Source of the DNA: Desmodus rotundus
Taxonomy: Eukaryota > Chordata > Mammalia > Chiroptera > Phyllostomidae
Reading direction: 5' to 3'
DNA: 64,000 bases
Assembly: GCF_022682495.2 (NCBI RefSeq)
Contig: NC_071390.1
Coordinates: 151,380,583 to 151,444,582, forward strand
Shown here: positions 47,790 to 58,985 of the stretch, in pieces
How the letters are laid out: each line of letters begins with the position of its first letter
Position numbering within the stretch: the stretch's first letter is position 1
Program-made: the position numbers and the translations under genes
Notes under the pieces: model-generated
Told to the model about the DNA's origin: nothing
What the model saw: only the letters and a program-made list of their open reading frames with translations
Database searches by the model: none

Positions 47790-48383
47790 GTTTTCTTTGT
47801 CTACACGTAGTCTATGGACCACAGCAGGCAACATACTGTCGCCCCTGTTGTCCCCAGACCTTTACACCAAGCTGAATGATTTATCTAGATACCTGAAGTC
47901 GATCATATTAAATTTTAAAATACAAGACAAAATTCCATGTAATAAGTTAAAGACATTCCAAAGGCTCTTAAGAAAATTTAGTATGTTATTAGGGGAAAGT
48001 GGAGGAGAACAGAGACATAGGAATGGTAAGGACAAAAAAAGTTTTAATAAAAAAACGTGTGATGTCTCAATTTCTAGTTTTCTTTTAGAGCATGATATAC
48101 ATGCATGGACACGAGATATCTTGCGAACAGTCCGAGTGAAGGGGACGATCTCGAGATCGCTTCCAGGTCATAAACTCATTGAGGGTCCGAGGCGTACTTG
48201 TTAAACTGGAAGGCTAATGGAGTATTAAACCGCACAGGTAATGACCCAGGGCATTTGTATCAGCATAATTTCCCATTTCAGTGTGCGAGCACATGTGGGA
48301 GCAGGAAAAAAATACTCAACAATAACATGATGATAAGAATTAGACAAAAATAATGAGGCACATAAAATAACTTCTAATCAGAA

Positions 48384-48578
48384 TTTTTTAAATCCTCACC
48401 GAGGGCATGCTTACTGGATCTGAGAGTGAGGGGAAGGGACGGGGGGAGAACAAGGAGAGAAGTGCCCATGGGAGAGGGAGATCGGCCAGCCGCCTCTCAC
48501 ACTCACCCCAGCTGGGCCCAAACCCACACCCTCTCTGTTTGCAGGGCAACGCTCCCCCTGAGCCACACCAGCCGGGGC
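48384..48578 (-). mobile_element. VES SINE
   Basis: The reverse-strand head 'gccccggctggtgtggctca' is followed by the VES body and an A-rich end near 48384. Confidence 0.88.
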
Positions 48579-49085
48579 CTCATTAAACTTTTTAAGGGAA
48601 GTATGTAGGGCCTTAACACTAAAAAGCACTCTTTCTCTGAGTTAAATTCAACTGTAAGTAACAGAGCTGTGAAAAATTCTTGATAATTATACTCTACTCA
48701 AAACTCTTACGAATAGTTATTTGAAGTCCTGGATGAACTCTCCATTAGACTGGGACAACTGCAGAGGGAGACAGGGGACACAAGGTCGTGATTCAGTCCC
48801 TCAGCTGATCTGTCATTGTACAGTAACAGGCCCACAACACTTTTTAAAAATCTTGTACCCTTTGGATGTAAGAAATTAAACATGAGAGGAAAACAATGAC
48901 CGTAACCATACCAAATACAACAAAAAAATTTCAATTCGAAATTAAATTAGAATTGAAACTTTTTTCTTAGATTGCCTCATAAAAACTAACACCGTTGCTT
49001 TTTTATTATTCCTTTATTTGTCAAGGGACAAAAGTCTTAAAAAAAATAATCAACTGATTCACCCAACTTACTAAGTTAGACTTAC

Positions 49086-49156
49086 ATTTTCTGGTTCAAC
49101 ACCAATGTCTTCACAAAATTTTTCCATGCCTTCAGGACCCACGACATCATCAGTGC
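49086..49156 (-). CDS. DCUN1D4: DCUN1D4 coding exon (sixth from last)
   Basis: 71 nt: GC of a split Gly codon, then [23 protein letters not shown]. The acceptor is CTGCAG and the donor GTAAGT. It belongs to the start of the PONY domain. The motif D(D/E)[20 protein letters not shown] is common to DCUN1D4 and D5, and the Thr-Asp-Asp start favours D4. This small exon is too short to show as a long open frame, but its phases fit both neighbours. Confidence 0.96.
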
Positions 49157-49559
49157 CTGCAGGGAAACGCAATCTCATATAAAGTAACTCTAACCGTGCG
49201 CACTATATTACCACTGTAGTAGGATTATACCGTCAAAGCGTTTATTATCCCAGTGAACTAAAATCAAGTAACACGTAAGGGCTAGAACTCCTTTCTGAAG
49301 AAAGAAATCAGCAAGTACAAATTGAAAAATATTCTGGCATTTCAGTGTTAAAGGATTCCACTCTACACAATCACTTATGTCAACTTATTGCCATGTTCCT
49401 CAACCCATGGACATATGATATACATGATTTATGTCTAAAGATGGCTACTTGAGTTTAATTTCTATTCTTCACTAAAGCAGCTTAAAGCTCTGTTCTTATT
49501 TTGGTAATAATTTCAATACACTGAAATTATACACCTCTTCTAATTCATCCTACACACTG

Positions 49560-50430
49560 TCCCTGGAAAATTTCAGCCCTACTTGGGGTTTCAGGTACTA
49601 CCGAGAACTCTTCCTAGCCCACACTTTTCCCCTCGCTTTTGGACTGTCTCTCCCACCTCCTCTTCAACTGTCACAACTAAACTCATCTTCTGCCCTAAAC
49701 CTACTCTACTCCTCCCACATTCCGCACTTTCCACCACCACCTCACTGGGCCCATCATGTCTCCGTGCCAAGCCCACTTATCCTCCTCTCATCTGTCTCAG
49801 CTGGTGGCACCACCAGAAATAGAAACCTGGGAGTCATCCTGGATTCCCCCCTATATACTTTCCACATCCAATCAATATTCAAGCGTACTGCCAGTTTTTC
49901 CCTCCCAATATTTCTTAATTGGACCTATCCTGCACCGACCTACTCAGGCTTGATCTCTCACTTAGACTACACAGCAGTCTCCTCAGGTTCTCCCTGATTC
50001 CAGGGGATGGAACTCCCCCTCTGACCCACCCTGCATCCCTCACAGTCCTTCAATGGCTCGCCACTACCTGAAGATAAAGCCCAAAGTATCTGAATATCAA
50101 AGAAGGTACCCTCTGATCTAGTGCCTCTCTTTCTCTTCAGCCTCGTATCTTTCCACCTTCAAATTAAGATTCTTAGAAATAAGTCCATCAATAAATACTG
50201 CTCAATGAATAGAAACTGAGATGTAGAAACACTTACTGTGGTTTGCTCTGCACACACATCCTGACATATGGCTAGCACCATATGCTCTGTCGCCTCGGCC
50301 CATCTTTTTCTCCCCCTCGCCCATCTTACCTGGCTAACTCTTGTAACCTTTAAAGACTAAACCAGACAGGCAGCCTTCCCCATCTCCCTACCCCCAGCAG
50401 AGTCTGAGTCAGGCAGTCCTTTGTGACCCC
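49560..50430 (+). repeat. L2 LINE ORF2/3' relic
   Basis: 'gaaacctgggagtcatcctg', 'ctcagttccc'-like 'gatctctcacttagactaca', 'cagtccttcaatggctcgcc', 'aaagcccaaagtatctgaat' follow the end of the L2 reverse-transcriptase frame and 3' region. All frames are broken. Confidence 0.8.
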
Positions 50431-50512
50431 ATGCAATACTAAGAAAAATAAACCACAATAAAGGTATAGGGTGGTTGTCTGAGAAAAGGATGGATATTAA
50501 AATCACCTAGAG

Positions 50513-50726
50513 CCCTAGCTGGTGTGGCTCAGTGGATAGAGCTCCAGACTGTGAAGCAAAGGGCCACTGGTTCAATTCCCAGTCAGGACACATACCCGGG
50601 TTGCAGGCCAGGTCCCCAGGAGGGGTGCGTGAGAGGCAACCACACGTTGATGTTTCTCTCTCTCTCTCCCTCCCTTCCCCCCTCTCTACAAGTAAAATCT
50701 CTAAAAATAAATAAATACACATTTAC
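50513..50726 (+). mobile_element. VES SINE with imperfect TSD
   Basis: The tRNA-like head is CCCTAGCTGGTGTGGCTCAG, followed by the B box GGTTCAATTCCCAGTC, a (CT)n tract and an AAATAAAT-rich end. The flanks ATTAAAATCACCTAGAG (50496-50512) and ATAAAATCATCTGGAG (50727-50742) form a diverged target duplication. Confidence 0.93.
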
Positions 50727-51049
50727 ATAAAATCATCTGGAGTGCTTATGGGAAAGTCTAGTTACTTCTCTGCTCTCAAATCCTTGTCTCCCCTAAACTA
50801 CAAATTTGGGTACTTCTCATAATCTGGCTGCAGCAAATACTTTTCCTGTGTGCTGTTATTTTTATTTTACTCATCAATGTGCTATTTTTGTTACAATATG
50901 TTTTGTTTCATATATTCAAATTTGTTACCTTTTTCTGGGATTTATTTTGCTCCTTTTATTTTACATATTTTTCTATGTATTCTTAACTAGATTATTAGGG
51001 GGAAAGTTATCACTCAAATAAAAGTTTACCTAATTTTTAATTTGGTTAT

Positions 51050-52345
51050 TTTTGCTACTTTAACACATAAGCGTGAGACAAAATTTCACTTAAAAGTAAA
51101 AGTTATGGCCCAAATGAAAGAACAGAGCAAAACTCCAGAAAGAGAGCTAAGCGATGAGGAGATAGCCAACCTATCTGATGGAGAGTTCAAAGCCCTGGTA
51201 CTCAAAATGCTCACAGAACCAGTTGAGCTTGGTCGCAAAATGAAAGAACAAATGAAGGATACCCCAAGTGAAATAAAGCAAAATATTCAGGTAACCAACA
51301 GTGACAGGAAGGAAACCAGGACTCAAAGCAACAATTTGGACAAAAGGAAGAGATAACAGCCAACGAGAACAGAACAAAGAAACAAGAATTCAAAAAAATG
51401 AAGAGATGCTTAGGAACCTCTGGGACAACTTTAAACATTCCAATATCCAAATTATAGGGGTGCCAGAAGGAGAACAAGGGCAAGAAATGGAAAACTTATT
51501 TGAACAAATAATGAAGGAAAACTTCCCAATATGGCAAAGGAAATAGACTTCCAGGAAGTCCAGGAAAGCCCAGAAAGTCCCAAAGAAGTTGGACCCAAAG
51601 AGGAACACACCAAGGCACATCATCACTAAGTTACCCAAGATTAAAGACAAAGAGAGAGAGAATCTTAAAAACAGCAAGAGAAAAGGACACAGTTACCCTC
51701 AAAGGAATGCCCATTAAAACTGTCAGCTGATTTCTCAACAGAGACCTTACAGGCAAGCAGGGGCTGGAAAGAAGTATCTGAAGTTACAAAAGGCCAAGGA
51801 CCTACATCCAAGATTACTCTATCCAGCAAAAATATCATTTAGAATGGAAGGGCAAATGGAGTACTTTCCAGATAAGGTCAAGTTAAAGGAGTTCATCATC
51901 ACCAAGCCTTTATTATATGAAATGTTAAAGGGATTTATCTAAGAAACTGAAGAAGATCAAAAACTATGAACAGTAAAATGACAACAAACTCACAACTATC
52001 AACAACTGAACCGAAAAAAAAGAAAAACAATGAAAACAAAAACTAAGCAAACAACTAGAACAGGATCAGAATCAGAGAAATGGACATCACATGGAGGGTT
52101 TCAGTGGGGAGGGGGAGGGGAGGAATGGGGGAAAACGTACAGGGAATAAGAAGCATAATTGGTAGGCATAAAATAGACAGGGAGAGGCCGAAAACGGTAT
52201 AGGAAACAGAGGACTCAAGTTTGTACAACCCATGGACACGAACTAAGGGGAGGAATGCTGGACAGTTTGGGGGTGGAGGGGGGGTAAAGGGGGAAAAATT
52301 GGGACAAATGTAATAGCATAATCAATAAAATATACTTTAAAAAAC
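51050..52345 (+). mobile_element. HAL1 copy, 5'-truncated, ORF1 broken
   Basis: The element begins just upstream of the ORF1 start (ATG at 51105) and continues through the ORF1 region to about 51941. It then runs directly into the HAL1 3' UTR ('gacatcacatggagggtttc', G-rich blocks, 'aatagcataatcaataaaat'), with no ORF2. It keeps the ~147-nt ORF1 segment (about 51646-51792) missing from the 28655 copy. It is older than that copy: stops and frameshifts occur from about 51354. Confidence 0.85.
51105..51941 (+). pseudogene. HAL1 ORF1 pseudogene
   Basis: The first 83 codons are open (Ser/Glu-rich start, SDEEIANLSDGEFKALVLKM), then a TAA at 51354 and frameshifts break the frame. Downstream pieces match the RRM-like domain (EQIMKENFP, AKEIDFQEVQ), the segment deleted in the other copy, and the C-terminal domain. 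By family it would have encoded an RNA chaperone; this copy cannot. Confidence 0.8.
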
Positions 52346-54437
52346 AAAATAAAAGCTGTGAAATGCCCTGGTGACAAGATACTGGAGATGCATTTGGAAG
52401 ACAGACACACTGACAATCATCTAGAAAAAAGTGGTCCTCCCACTGTCCCTCCCATTTTAACCAGGGGCCCTACTAATTATGTTTAAATTTTTTAGGACGG
52501 GTGGGAAAGCCCCCTCATTCTAGGGGGTCTGTGGCCTCACAGTCACCCTGCAGCACAACCTGTAAATCACCCCTGAATAATACTGATCTATAGTCTCTAT
52601 TCATGTGGTTGGGATATTGAAAGTGAAACAGGTACCACCTGGGGCTTTTAATAATTCCCAATTTCAAACCAGTTTTCCCACAGATAAGATACAGGAGAAG
52701 AAGGAAAAAGGGGACTCGTGTAAAAACAGAGCTGGCCATACTCACAGAAACTTCCTGCAGGAATTGACTACCAGGAACCACGCAGCAGGGATACCAAGAA
52801 ACCTAAAGAATGTGGCTTAAGCTTTATCCCAAATGTCATCTTTCTGAGCCAGAGAAAAACAACTAAGAAGGAAAACTGTAGCCTGCTCTTTTTAAAGAAA
52901 ACAGCAGTGTGGCTTATACTATGGAAAAATTTATGCTTACTTGTAAAGGAAGACACAAAAAAATCAAAATAGCTGTGCTACAGTGCTGGGATTAAGTGTT
53001 CTTTTTATGTTTAAATTTCCCTTATTATAATACATTTTGTATCAATAAATGTAAGCCAAGCAAAAGATCTTCATAATCAAAATTATACAAATATGAGAAA
53101 ACTCTTCTTTCGTTCAGTATCCATGTACCAAACACCTAGAAAAGTGCCAAACACTTTTACTAGGGAAGACAAAATGTCTTCAAGAGATTCGTGTTCTTAA
53201 TGACATAAATCTGTTAGAAAACAGATAAATTCCAATACTATGTAAGTGTCTGTACTAGCGTTCATGCCCTGCAAACAAAATCCAGCTCAAACTGGTTGGT
53301 TCAAATAACAAAGCAGAACTCACTACAAAAATACTGGGGGAGCTCACAAAAACCCAGTGAACTACAGGGATCAGGATCACATCCTTTCAAGTGCACACCA
53401 GAAGAGAAAGATTTTTCTCCCAGCTTCCTGATAATCCCAGGAAATTTCACCTGATTGGCCTGGTCTGTATTACCTGTCAGCCCCTGCATCAAGCTCTGTG
53501 GCCAAAAGGTGCAAGACTCTTACCAGCAAAAAAGGTTGGGGGGGCAAGGGCAGGGAATGGCAAGATCAGGCCTGGGAGAAATTCTCACTTTGATACCCAG
53601 TAACGTGGTATCAGAACTAGTTATGGACGATGCCCTGGCTATTAAGCTAATTAGGGGGCTTTAAAGTTAAATAGCAGCTTGTCAGATGGAAAAATGGAGA
53701 AAAGTGCTTCGGACAAAGGGATGGCTGGGAATCAGGTCTTTTATCCTGTAGGTAGCAGGGATTTCGAAGTGAGGTGGGATGGCGTGGGAGTGGATTGATG
53801 ACAGGAACTTCTGTCTGAAGGGGGCTGGGATAGCCAAGTTGATAGGAAACAGGTTAGGGAAGAGGAAAGGTGAAAGAACTTCCTGTTCAAATGTATCTGA
53901 AAATTTTTCTTTTTCTCTGCTTTACATGGTACACAGCCATGGTAACAACCAAACCCTAGATTTCAGTATTACACTCTCCAGCCAATTATTCCAAGTTGTA
54001 CAGTGAATTTAACACATTGAAATGACAAAACAAACATTTCCTGCCAAATGATCTTTCAAAATAGACACACTTAATATAAGACATTCTGCTGCACTACATA
54101 AAGGTTCAAAGCAGCAAAGCTTATTTTAGCTTCAATGTGTAAACCAAATAATCACCCATTACCAGCATCTGAAGTAGGTTTCCTAGCAATCCTAAGTATT
54201 TCTCCCAAGTGCGTTCCATCTTTTCAGTACACTTCCAGTGTTCTGAATTCTTTGGCTTAGCTGCTGGCTATAAATAGGACATTCGGTGATTTGTTTTAAT
54301 GATGTTCTCTCCCTCAAAGAAGGACACACACACATACCCCAAATTTGAAAAGTACACATCTCTTTATTTCCTAATCTCCTCTAAGGTAGTCCCTACTTTC
54401 ATGAGGACGGTCTTCGAAGACATAAATGATTACCTAC

Positions 54438-54529
54438 CTGCATATTCATAGAACCACTCTAAGCACCTCTTACTTGAAAAAGCTTCTTCTTCAGTCTTTA
54501 TTCTAGTTGAATCATATTTTCTATACATG
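54438..54529 (-). CDS. DCUN1D4: DCUN1D4 coding exon (seventh from last)
   Basis: 92 nt: C completing a Ser codon, then [20 protein letters not shown] and [10 protein letters not shown], plus G of a split Gly codon. The acceptor is TTCTAG and the donor GTAGGT. The first part is the linker between the basic N-terminus and the PONY domain, and FSSK(R/K)CL.WFYEYAG marks the beginning of the domain in D4/D5. Phases agree with both neighbours. Confidence 0.96.
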
Positions 54530-57402
54530 CTAGAAATTGAGAAAGCAGTTGTGAGTTATTTAAAGATTCTGAGTTCTTTTAAAGTAGCAGATAGATTTTA
54601 TTCATTTACCCAAACCACACATCTATTTAATCAGTATTTCAAGTGTATTTTAAATATTTTACTTCCTGCATTTGAAAGCTTCAGCTTTTATAACTACAGT
54701 TTTAAACACAGTCACACCCGATATAGAATTAAATGGTAAGCACTTAAATCAGGTTTTTCTCTGATTAACAAATAATCAGTAAGAACTGAATAGAAACCAG
54801 GTATTTGAGAGACACCCTTCTACCTCAACAGCCAGAACTAACCAGAGTGATGAGATACAGAAAGAAATGTCTACAGTGTTTTCTTCGATTGATGACCCTA
54901 GAACTCACTCATGTCTCACATTAAGTTCTCCTGACTTCTGTGTCTTATGAGTCAGATTGGGCACAGAGCACAGTGTAAGGGACCTGTCAATACCAGACAA
55001 CTCAAGGGAACATTAAGAAAATAAAAGGAAATGGCAAGCTATATTCAAGCCTCTGGGGATGGGGGGAAATGAGGCACACAGCCGATCCCATAAAGTCCCT
55101 TGGATGATTTCTTGATCAGGATAACCTTAAAACATCAGGAGAGAGAAGTATAGAGAAACCCTGGCTTTTGCCATTCTCTTAGAATCCCCTAGTATTGTGG
55201 GAACAGCCAGTCTAAGCTGGAGAACTGAACCAGGAAGCACGGCAGCCTCCTACCACAACACTGTGACCTTCAGCAGGAATTTCTTATCTCATAATGGCCT
55301 GGGGCTGAGGACTGAAATATTCCCTACTTGAGGAGGGGAGAGGAGACAGCATGTCTACAAACAGTGATTTGGATAAAAAAATTATGAATACTGGTATACA
55401 CTTTTTTATCCTCTATTTATATCTAAATTGCCTAAATAGTTATGTAAACATTTATGAATGTAATTTTCATTTACATAGTACATAAAATCATGTCTAATTC
55501 TTTTTAATGATCATTTGTTCATACCTGCACATTCACCAGAGTATCTGTATATACCTCTGATTAAAGATTCCAAGTTTCAATATGAAAAGAAGAACACTGT
55601 TTATAAGGTGGTAAGATAATGAGCCTGCAAACTACCAGTTTTGTATTTCTTTGATAAAAGGTGGCCGTAATGCCTGGAAAAAACGTGGATACTGTCCAAC
55701 GGGTCAAACAAATACGTTCCTATCCTGGGCCTGGACATTCCTCTCTCGGCTCGAGGTCTTTAACTGGTCCGCAATCTAGAGACCTATACACGACACTGTA
55801 ATGTCTGAACTGCTTCCACATGCTCCACAGAAAAAAAGGGTAACGGCATGCCAGTCAGTCAGTAAAAGAAAAAAAGCGGTATATGCTGTAACATGGATGA
55901 ACCTCAAAAAACATTAAGCTAAGTGGAAGAAGCAAGACACAAAAAGACCACTTACATAAAATGACCAGAAAAGGCAAATCTGTGGAGCTAGAAAGCAGAT
56001 TCGCGGTTGCCTGAGGTTGGGGACGGAACAGGGAATGAATGCCAGTGAGCGGCCCCCCAGGATCTGCCTACCTGGGGCAACGGAAATCTTTCGAAACTGG
56101 TTTGTAGTGATGGCGGCACAACGCTAACCACTTAGCAAAAATCACTGAGTTTGTACACTTAAAATGAACATTATAGCATGCAAAAAAACTGTTAAAAAGA
56201 AGGACCAAGAATGAAACTCAGATGACGCTATACTCTCTCTTCCTTGGGTGACCACAGAAGTGTGATCAATATGAGTGTGACACCCTCACACTCACACTTC
56301 TGAAACTCAACTACCCGTTTTTACACTGGCTTTATCATACTACATTATACTGGACTGCGGCGAAAAACATACTAAACATTATATACAGTCACAAAATACT
56401 ACGGGGTTATCAGAATTAACAATCCTCTGGTAAATCACATCTACACTGCCAAGGAAGTACCGAGTGACCTGGCTTCGTAATGCTGAAAAGCACTGGTCTA
56501 AACTATCTTCTTTTAGATAATATTTTCTACTCATTTGGGATTTGAACAGTGACATTATTTTTACATTTTCAGAGCCCATCTCTCTAACCCTCCAACTGAG
56601 TTGTAGGTTATTAACTATCACAGTAAGAAACAGGAAAGTCTCATCTAATCTTGATTTATAGATGTGAAAATTCAGGCCCATTAGTGAAGTGGCCTACAGA
56701 ACTAGAATAAAGGAACATGGAAAAAGGCAGAAAGGACTAAAATTCTGGTGTTTGTTCCTTGTTTTAAACACAGAGAGAAAAAATGACTTTGAAAATCATG
56801 CTGAAACAATTAATAAGCCCCAAATAAACAAGTCTAACAGGCCTTTGGAGTTACCAAAATGAACAGTTCACTGGTCTGAAGGAGAAGTGCTTTAAACAAA
56901 TATTCTAACGAGTTTGTTTCTAACCAATTCTCACTCTTCTGAGCATAAACCTCAGCGCAGCCAACACTCCCAGCAGGCTTAGAGCATTCAGCACAAGCAG
57001 CTCGCGCCAGCCACTCCGCGCGGGTCCCCTGCAAAGGCAATTATGGGATCCCGGCAGCGGTGTTTAGTGAGATTACACACCAGTCCTGTGGTCCTCAACA
57101 GGCTCAGACAGCGAGCCCATAAAAGGAAACAAAGAAACTCTACACCAGTTTTGGCAGATCAGTGGATTAAGATAAAACTTTGATTTCTAAGAACTGAAAT
57201 TACCTAATGTGTTTTTGTTTTATAAACCTACGCATACAATAAGTGACATGAAATAATTACACTTTGAAAGTTTGCCTGGCAGAACCAAAAGAATGTTTCA
57301 GTTGGCATCTGTTCACTTAGAAGACCCACAATGGATTAGGCAGAAACATGCCTCTTTTGACACTTATGTCATCAGTTTTGATCTACTGTCTCTGCAACAT
57401 AC
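54530..57402 (-). other. DCUN1D4: DCUN1D4 intron (2.9 kb)
   Basis: This intron contains an L1M 3' end on the plus strand at 55870-56210. Nothing else is recognised. Confidence 0.85.
55870..56210 (+). repeat. L1M 3' end relic
   Basis: 'tgtaacatggatgaacctca', 'cttacataaaatgaccagaa', 'gattcgcggttgcctgaggt', 'tgtagtgatggcggcacaac' and 'gagtttgtacacttaaaatg' follow an L1ME-type 3' end. Confidence 0.8.
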
Positions 57403-57517
57403 CTATCATGTCTACTTTTCTTGGCAGATAAATCATCTCCAGAGGCAGGTCTTCTCTTTTTCCTTGGCGGCATCACTTTACTAAAGCAGTCCGAAGAACT
57501 ACAAGACCGCAGGCTTC
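57403..57517 (-). CDS. DCUN1D4: DCUN1D4 coding exon (eighth from last, most 5' in window)
   Basis: 115 nt: GA of a split Gly codon, [37 protein letters not shown] and AG of a Ser codon. The acceptor is TTGTAG and the donor GTATGT. The basic run PPRKKRRP followed by AKKSRH looks like a bipartite nuclear localisation signal, consistent with the known nuclear location of DCNL4/DCNL5. The in-frame Met before PPRKK could start a shorter isoform resembling DCUN1D5. The remaining ~45 N-terminal residues of the long isoform must be encoded beyond base 64000. Confidence 0.95.
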
Positions 57518-58094
57518 CTACAAAACAAAGAGACCAAGGGCACAGGATGACGGTATCCGCAACACAACACTTACAAAAAATGCCCCCACCAAGTTAGAAA
57601 CTTTCATGGCAGGTATTGTAAAGGGTTTTGATGTCATCTGTAAATGCTATGGGGTGGGAGGAAAAAAATGTTTTTTAGTTCCTCTTTGAGATAATGTTGG
57701 AGTCAAGACTAAACCCAGCAATGACACAAGTAAGTTAATACACTCTCCCCAAAACCACACCAGAAATAGAAGTTATCACATCTTCAATTTACTCTCCAAA
57801 AATACTAATATAAATCATCTCAGCTTGCAGCTTCTCTTACATGTCAATGATCCTTCAGAAGACAAAGCCAGCTCAACCAGTCACCCTGAATCAAAATATA
57901 CACACAAGAGATATCTGGTTTGGCATTTAAAAAACAAAAACGGGATTTAGATTTTTGGGAAAGAAGCCTGACACAATCTTGAGTAAAATTTCCATAATAA
58001 TTTTTAGTTTGTTTCTGCCACCTGAAAAAGAATTTGCCACTTCCATTCAGGGTTTTTACCTTTCATTTGGTAAAAAAATATTAAAATGCAGTAA

Positions 58095-58310
58095 CACCAC
58101 GGAACACTTATTGAGACCTTACTGTGAGTCAGGTCCTCTTCTTAACACTTACATGTTAAGTGACATGTTAGGTTACTTGTTAACCTCTTAACAAGCTTAT
58201 GAGAAAAAAAAATCGTTACTGCCTATGCAGATGAGAAAATGGAGGCAGAGAGAGTTGGGTGGGTGGCAAAATTGGGATTCAAACCCTGACGGTTTCACTT
58301 CAGACTGTCT
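58095..58310 (-). repeat. MIR SINE
   Basis: The reverse MIR order: 'cttattgagaccttactgtg', 'cagatgagaaaatggaggca', 'attgggattcaaaccctgac'. Confidence 0.75.
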
Positions 58311-58359
58311 CAGACCATTATGAATTACAAGACAATTATAAGATAATTAAAATAGCCCA

Positions 58360-58520
58360 TCTTGACACAAGGGCTAGCCGATGTATTATGTCAATAACCC
58401 TGAATAACAACAGCAGGACAGAGGTAATCATCTCTACTTGACAGATGGGCAAACTAAGGCTTAGGCATCTGAGTAACCTTCTAGGGCCTCAGAAGTGTTA
58501 AGTGGTGAATTCTGGACCAC
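58360..58520 (-). repeat. MIR SINE fragment
   Basis: 'caataaccctgaataacaac', 'tgacagatgggcaaactaag' and 'gttaagtggtgaattctgg' match a reverse MIR. Confidence 0.65.
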
Positions 58521-58599
58521 AACTCCCACTCCTTCCACTGGCCCATTGGTGGAGGCCCTGGGCTCTCAGTGACCCAAGAAGACAAGAGCCAAGGGGTGC

Positions 58600-58800
58600 T
58601 GGGGTTCAATGATCTGCATTCAAAGAATGAATTCCAGTTCTTCACCTAACATGTGGCTTGGTCAATCACTGACCTAGTCTGGGGCTCTGGTGTGTCACCT
58701 GAAGAATGATAACTATGGTTTCTATGTTGCAGGAGTTTCATGAGGAAAAAACACCCATTCAGTACCGCGCGTAGGCAGATGCTGGCGACATACGGAAACC
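58600..58800 (+). repeat. MIR SINE
   Basis: 'gctggggttcaatgatctgc', 'ggtgtgtcacctgaagaatg' and 'ttgcaggagtttcatgagga' match a forward MIR. Confidence 0.6.
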
Positions 58801-58854
58801 TGCTCTAAGTGCCGTAGTGGAGGGAAGCCGTGGCGCGCAGGCCGGGCCTCCCTG

Positions 58855-58985
58855 CTCACTGGGTCCTCACAACCCTGCGAGGTGGGAAATTTTTAGCACT
58901 GCCATTTTTACAAATGAAGAATTTGAACCAGAGAGATCAGATGACAGGTGGAAAGCAATAGGTGAAGTCAAGGATGAAACCCAAG
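58855..58985 (-). repeat. MIR SINE fragment
   Basis: 'gggtcctcacaaccctgcga', 'ggtgggaaatttttagcact' and 'acaaatgaagaatttgaacc' match a reverse MIR. Confidence 0.7.

Larger units (their letters stand above)
44269..49085 (-). other. DCUN1D4: DCUN1D4 intron (4.8 kb)
   Basis: This intron contains a mariner derivative (44716-45267), a solo class II ERV LTR (46930-47789) and a VES (48384-48578). The rest shows nothing recognised. Confidence 0.85.
49157..54437 (-). other. DCUN1D4: DCUN1D4 intron (5.3 kb)
   Basis: This intron contains an L2 relic (49560-50430), a VES (50513-50726) and a HAL1 copy (about 51050-52345). 53255-53600 looks like an old unclassified repeat. Nothing else is recognised. Confidence 0.85.

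Noticed and set aside
53255..53600. Old interspersed repeat
   Set aside because: It resembles widely spread mammalian repeat sequence, but I could not assign a family or boundaries, so it is not listed as a separate feature.
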